Assembly (NCBI GenBank): GCA_964581895.1
Contig: CAZOPR010000005.1
Span: 62,001-126,000, forward strand
Length of the DNA stretch: 64,000 bases
Source of the DNA: Exilispira sp964581895
GTDB lineage: Bacteria; Spirochaetota; JAAYUW01
Reading direction: 5' to 3'
Every line of letters starts with the position of its first letter. Position 1 is the first letter of the stretch. Positions 62,992 to 64,000 of the stretch are shown here, in pieces. Position numbers and translations under genes: made by a program. Below the pieces are notes generated by a model. That model did no database searches, was not told the DNA's origin, and saw nothing but the letters and a program-made list of their open reading frames with translations.

Positions 62992-63639
62992 CTATTTGTT
63001 TTTATATTTTTCCCAATCTTTTAGGAATGTCGTAAGTCCAATATCTGTCAAAGGATGTTTCATTATTTTTAAAAGGACATTCAAAGGCACCGTAACTATA
63101 TCAGCACCTATTTTAGCTGCTCTAAGGATATGCTCGGGATGTCTTATGGAAGCGACTATGATTTGAGTTTGAAATGAATAATTTTCAAAAATTTTTTTGA
63201 TATCTTCAACAAGTTTCATCCCTTCATTGCTTATATCATCAAGCCTTCCTACAAATGGAGAAACATAAGTCGCTCCAGCTTTTGCAGCAACTAAAGCCTG
63301 TAAAGGAGTAAATATCAATGTAAGATTGGTCTTTATCCCTTCTGATGATAAAATCTTTGTGGCTTTAATCCCTTCTTCAGTCATTGGAATCTTTACAACT
63401 ACATAAGGGGAAATAGAAGATAAAATTCTTGCTTCTTCTACCATTTGCTTATGATCTGTTCCAATGACTTCAGCCGAGGTAGGACCTTTAACTAAATCAC
63501 AAATCTCTTTAATTCTGGTTTTAAAATCTACATTTTCTTTTGATATTAATGTTGGATTTGTAGTAACACCATCTATTAAGCCAAGTTCAACGCCATTTTT
63601 TATTTCATCTATATTTGCTGTGTCTAAAAATATCTTCAT
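62992..63639 (-). CDS. fsa: Fructose-6-phosphate aldolase / transaldolase-like protein
   Basis: A 215-residue TalC/FSA-family Schiff-base aldolase: MKIFLDTANIDEIKNGVELG, DGVTTNPTLIS, the active Lys in VVKIPMTEEGIKA near 85, and NLTLIFTPLQALVAAKAGAT. The short length (about 215) marks the FSA/TalC subfamily, which does transaldolase or fructose-6-phosphate cleavage. It lies behind the TPR lipoprotein gene on the same strand, 15 bases away. Confidence 0.92.
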   Translation of the reverse strand: MKIFLDTANIDEIKNGVELGLIDGVTTNPTLISKENVDFKTRIKEICDLVKGPTSAEVIGTDHKQMVEEARILSSISPYVVVKIPMTEEGIKATKILSSEGIKTNLTLIFTPLQALVAAKAGATYVSPFVGRLDDISNEGMKLVEDIKKIFENYSFQTQIIVASIRHPEHILRAAKIGADIVTVPLNVLLKIMKHPLTDIGLTTFLKDWEKYKNK

Positions 63640-63653
63640 AACTTTAATTCACT

Positions 63654-64000
63654 TTACTTCTTTTTTTTCATTATCTCTTCAATCTTTTGAAGCATATATG
63701 TAGCAAGTTTAACAGCAGCATTTGAACCATTATATTGCTCTAAAACTTTTGTGAACCATTGTTTCGCAAGATCATACTTTTTCATTGTAAAATAAACAAA
63801 ACCAATCTCATAACATGCCCATGAAGTAAATTCTTTATTTTCTGGATATTTTTCTAAAATAGTCATAAAATATTTTATTGCTACATCATAAGATTGCTTA
63901 TCATAAGCAAGTTGTCCCTCTAAAAGAAGCTTTTCTGGGGAATAAATATTTCCACTTGAATCAGAAATATTATACTTATAAGTTTGACAGGAAAAAAGTA
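63654..64000 (-). CDS. TPR lipoprotein, BamD/YbgF-like (5' end outside window)
   Basis: The open frame runs off the window at 64000, so the start is missing; the ATG at 63866 is internal. The visible part begins with the lipobox end LFSCQTY, then Y-S-P-E-K-L-L-L-E-G-Q-L-A-Y-D and TPR units (YDVAIKYFMTILEKYPENK, KYDLAKQWFTKVLEQYNGSN). It resembles BamD/YbgF-type outer-membrane assembly or trafficking lipoproteins. The ending is Lys-rich. Confidence 0.75.
   Translation of the reverse strand, partial: LFSCQTYKYNISDSSGNIYSPEKLLLEGQLAYDKQSYDVAIKYFMTILEKYPENKEFTSWACYEIGFVYFTMKKYDLAKQWFTKVLEQYNGSNAAVKLATYMLQKIEEIMKKKK

Noticed and set aside
1..64000. tRNA or rRNA genes
   Set aside because: RNA genes in an AT-rich genome stand out by higher GC; apart from the riboswitch region no intergenic stretch did so, and no cloverleaf was recognised by eye.

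Overview
The window is a strongly AT-rich chromosomal segment (base composition judged by eye, not computed) with about 50 protein-coding genes or gene remnants. I found no rRNA, tRNA, CRISPR array, phage module or insertion sequence. The host looks like an anaerobic, diderm, low-GC bacterium, most plausibly a spirochaete. Supporting signs are several lipoproteins whose signal peptides end in a loose F-S-C type lipobox, several secreted proteins with the look of outer-membrane beta-barrels, a lysine-fermentation dehydrogenase (kdd), a YgfK / xanthine-dehydrogenase purine cluster, a NifB/NifX-type (orp-like) module and no obvious oxygen-dependent enzymes. The taxonomic call is an inference.

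Layout. 1-618: 3' part of a ferritin-like/VIT1 metal transporter. 619-1316: low-complexity DNA. 1317-4534: DUF362 ferredoxin protein and glycerate 2-kinase. 4665-5648: DUF1848 protein. 5817-10547: a tight four-gene minus-strand unit (NTF2-like protein, short-chain dehydrogenase, two paralogous carotenoid-desaturase/retinol-saturase-like flavoproteins). 11056-14157: copper operon csoR-copZ-copA. 14223-18785: a decayed gene, a CPBP-like membrane protein, a prohibitin-like protein, a Nudix hydrolase, a small membrane protein and a nitroreductase. 19085-23157: PHP-glycosyltransferase fusion and UDP-glucose dehydrogenase. 23500-25303: a frameshifted outer-membrane-like protein. 25447-27147: alkaline phosphatase with a perfect terminator. 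27328-29282: DUF134 regulator, metallo-beta-lactamase protein and NifX-like protein. 29436-31369: crtQ-crtO pair of glycosyltransferase and acyltransferase. 31417-32481: cation diffusion facilitator preceded by a probable NiCo riboswitch. 32488-35568: lipoprotein plus three secreted barrel-like proteins. 36015-39096: a NapH-type pseudogene, two small secreted or membrane genes and kdd. 39220-43142: hybrid histidine kinase and a lone substrate-binding protein. 43331-49433: ftsK, lipoproteins, nitroreductase and ferritin. 49430-62948: purine/hydantoin catabolism (amidohydrolases, three-subunit molybdenum hydroxylase, ygfK), interrupted by a YihY protein and a clostripain-family lipoprotein. 62992-64000: fructose-6-phosphate aldolase and the start of a TPR lipoprotein.

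Themes. (1) Metal handling: VIT1-like transporter, ferritin, copper operon, CDF exporter with riboswitch, NifX-like protein. (2) Purine breakdown with a likely specialised molybdenum hydroxylase. (3) Possible glycosylated, acylated isoprenoid lipid, from the staphyloxanthin-type CrtQ/CrtO pair plus two desaturase-like enzymes some 20 kb away. (4) Repeat-driven plasticity: AT-rich minisatellites lie between genes, and Asn/Lys/Asp-rich insertions lie inside otherwise conserved enzymes. At least two genes are decayed and two more are frameshifted or run together, so the genome seems to be eroding in places.
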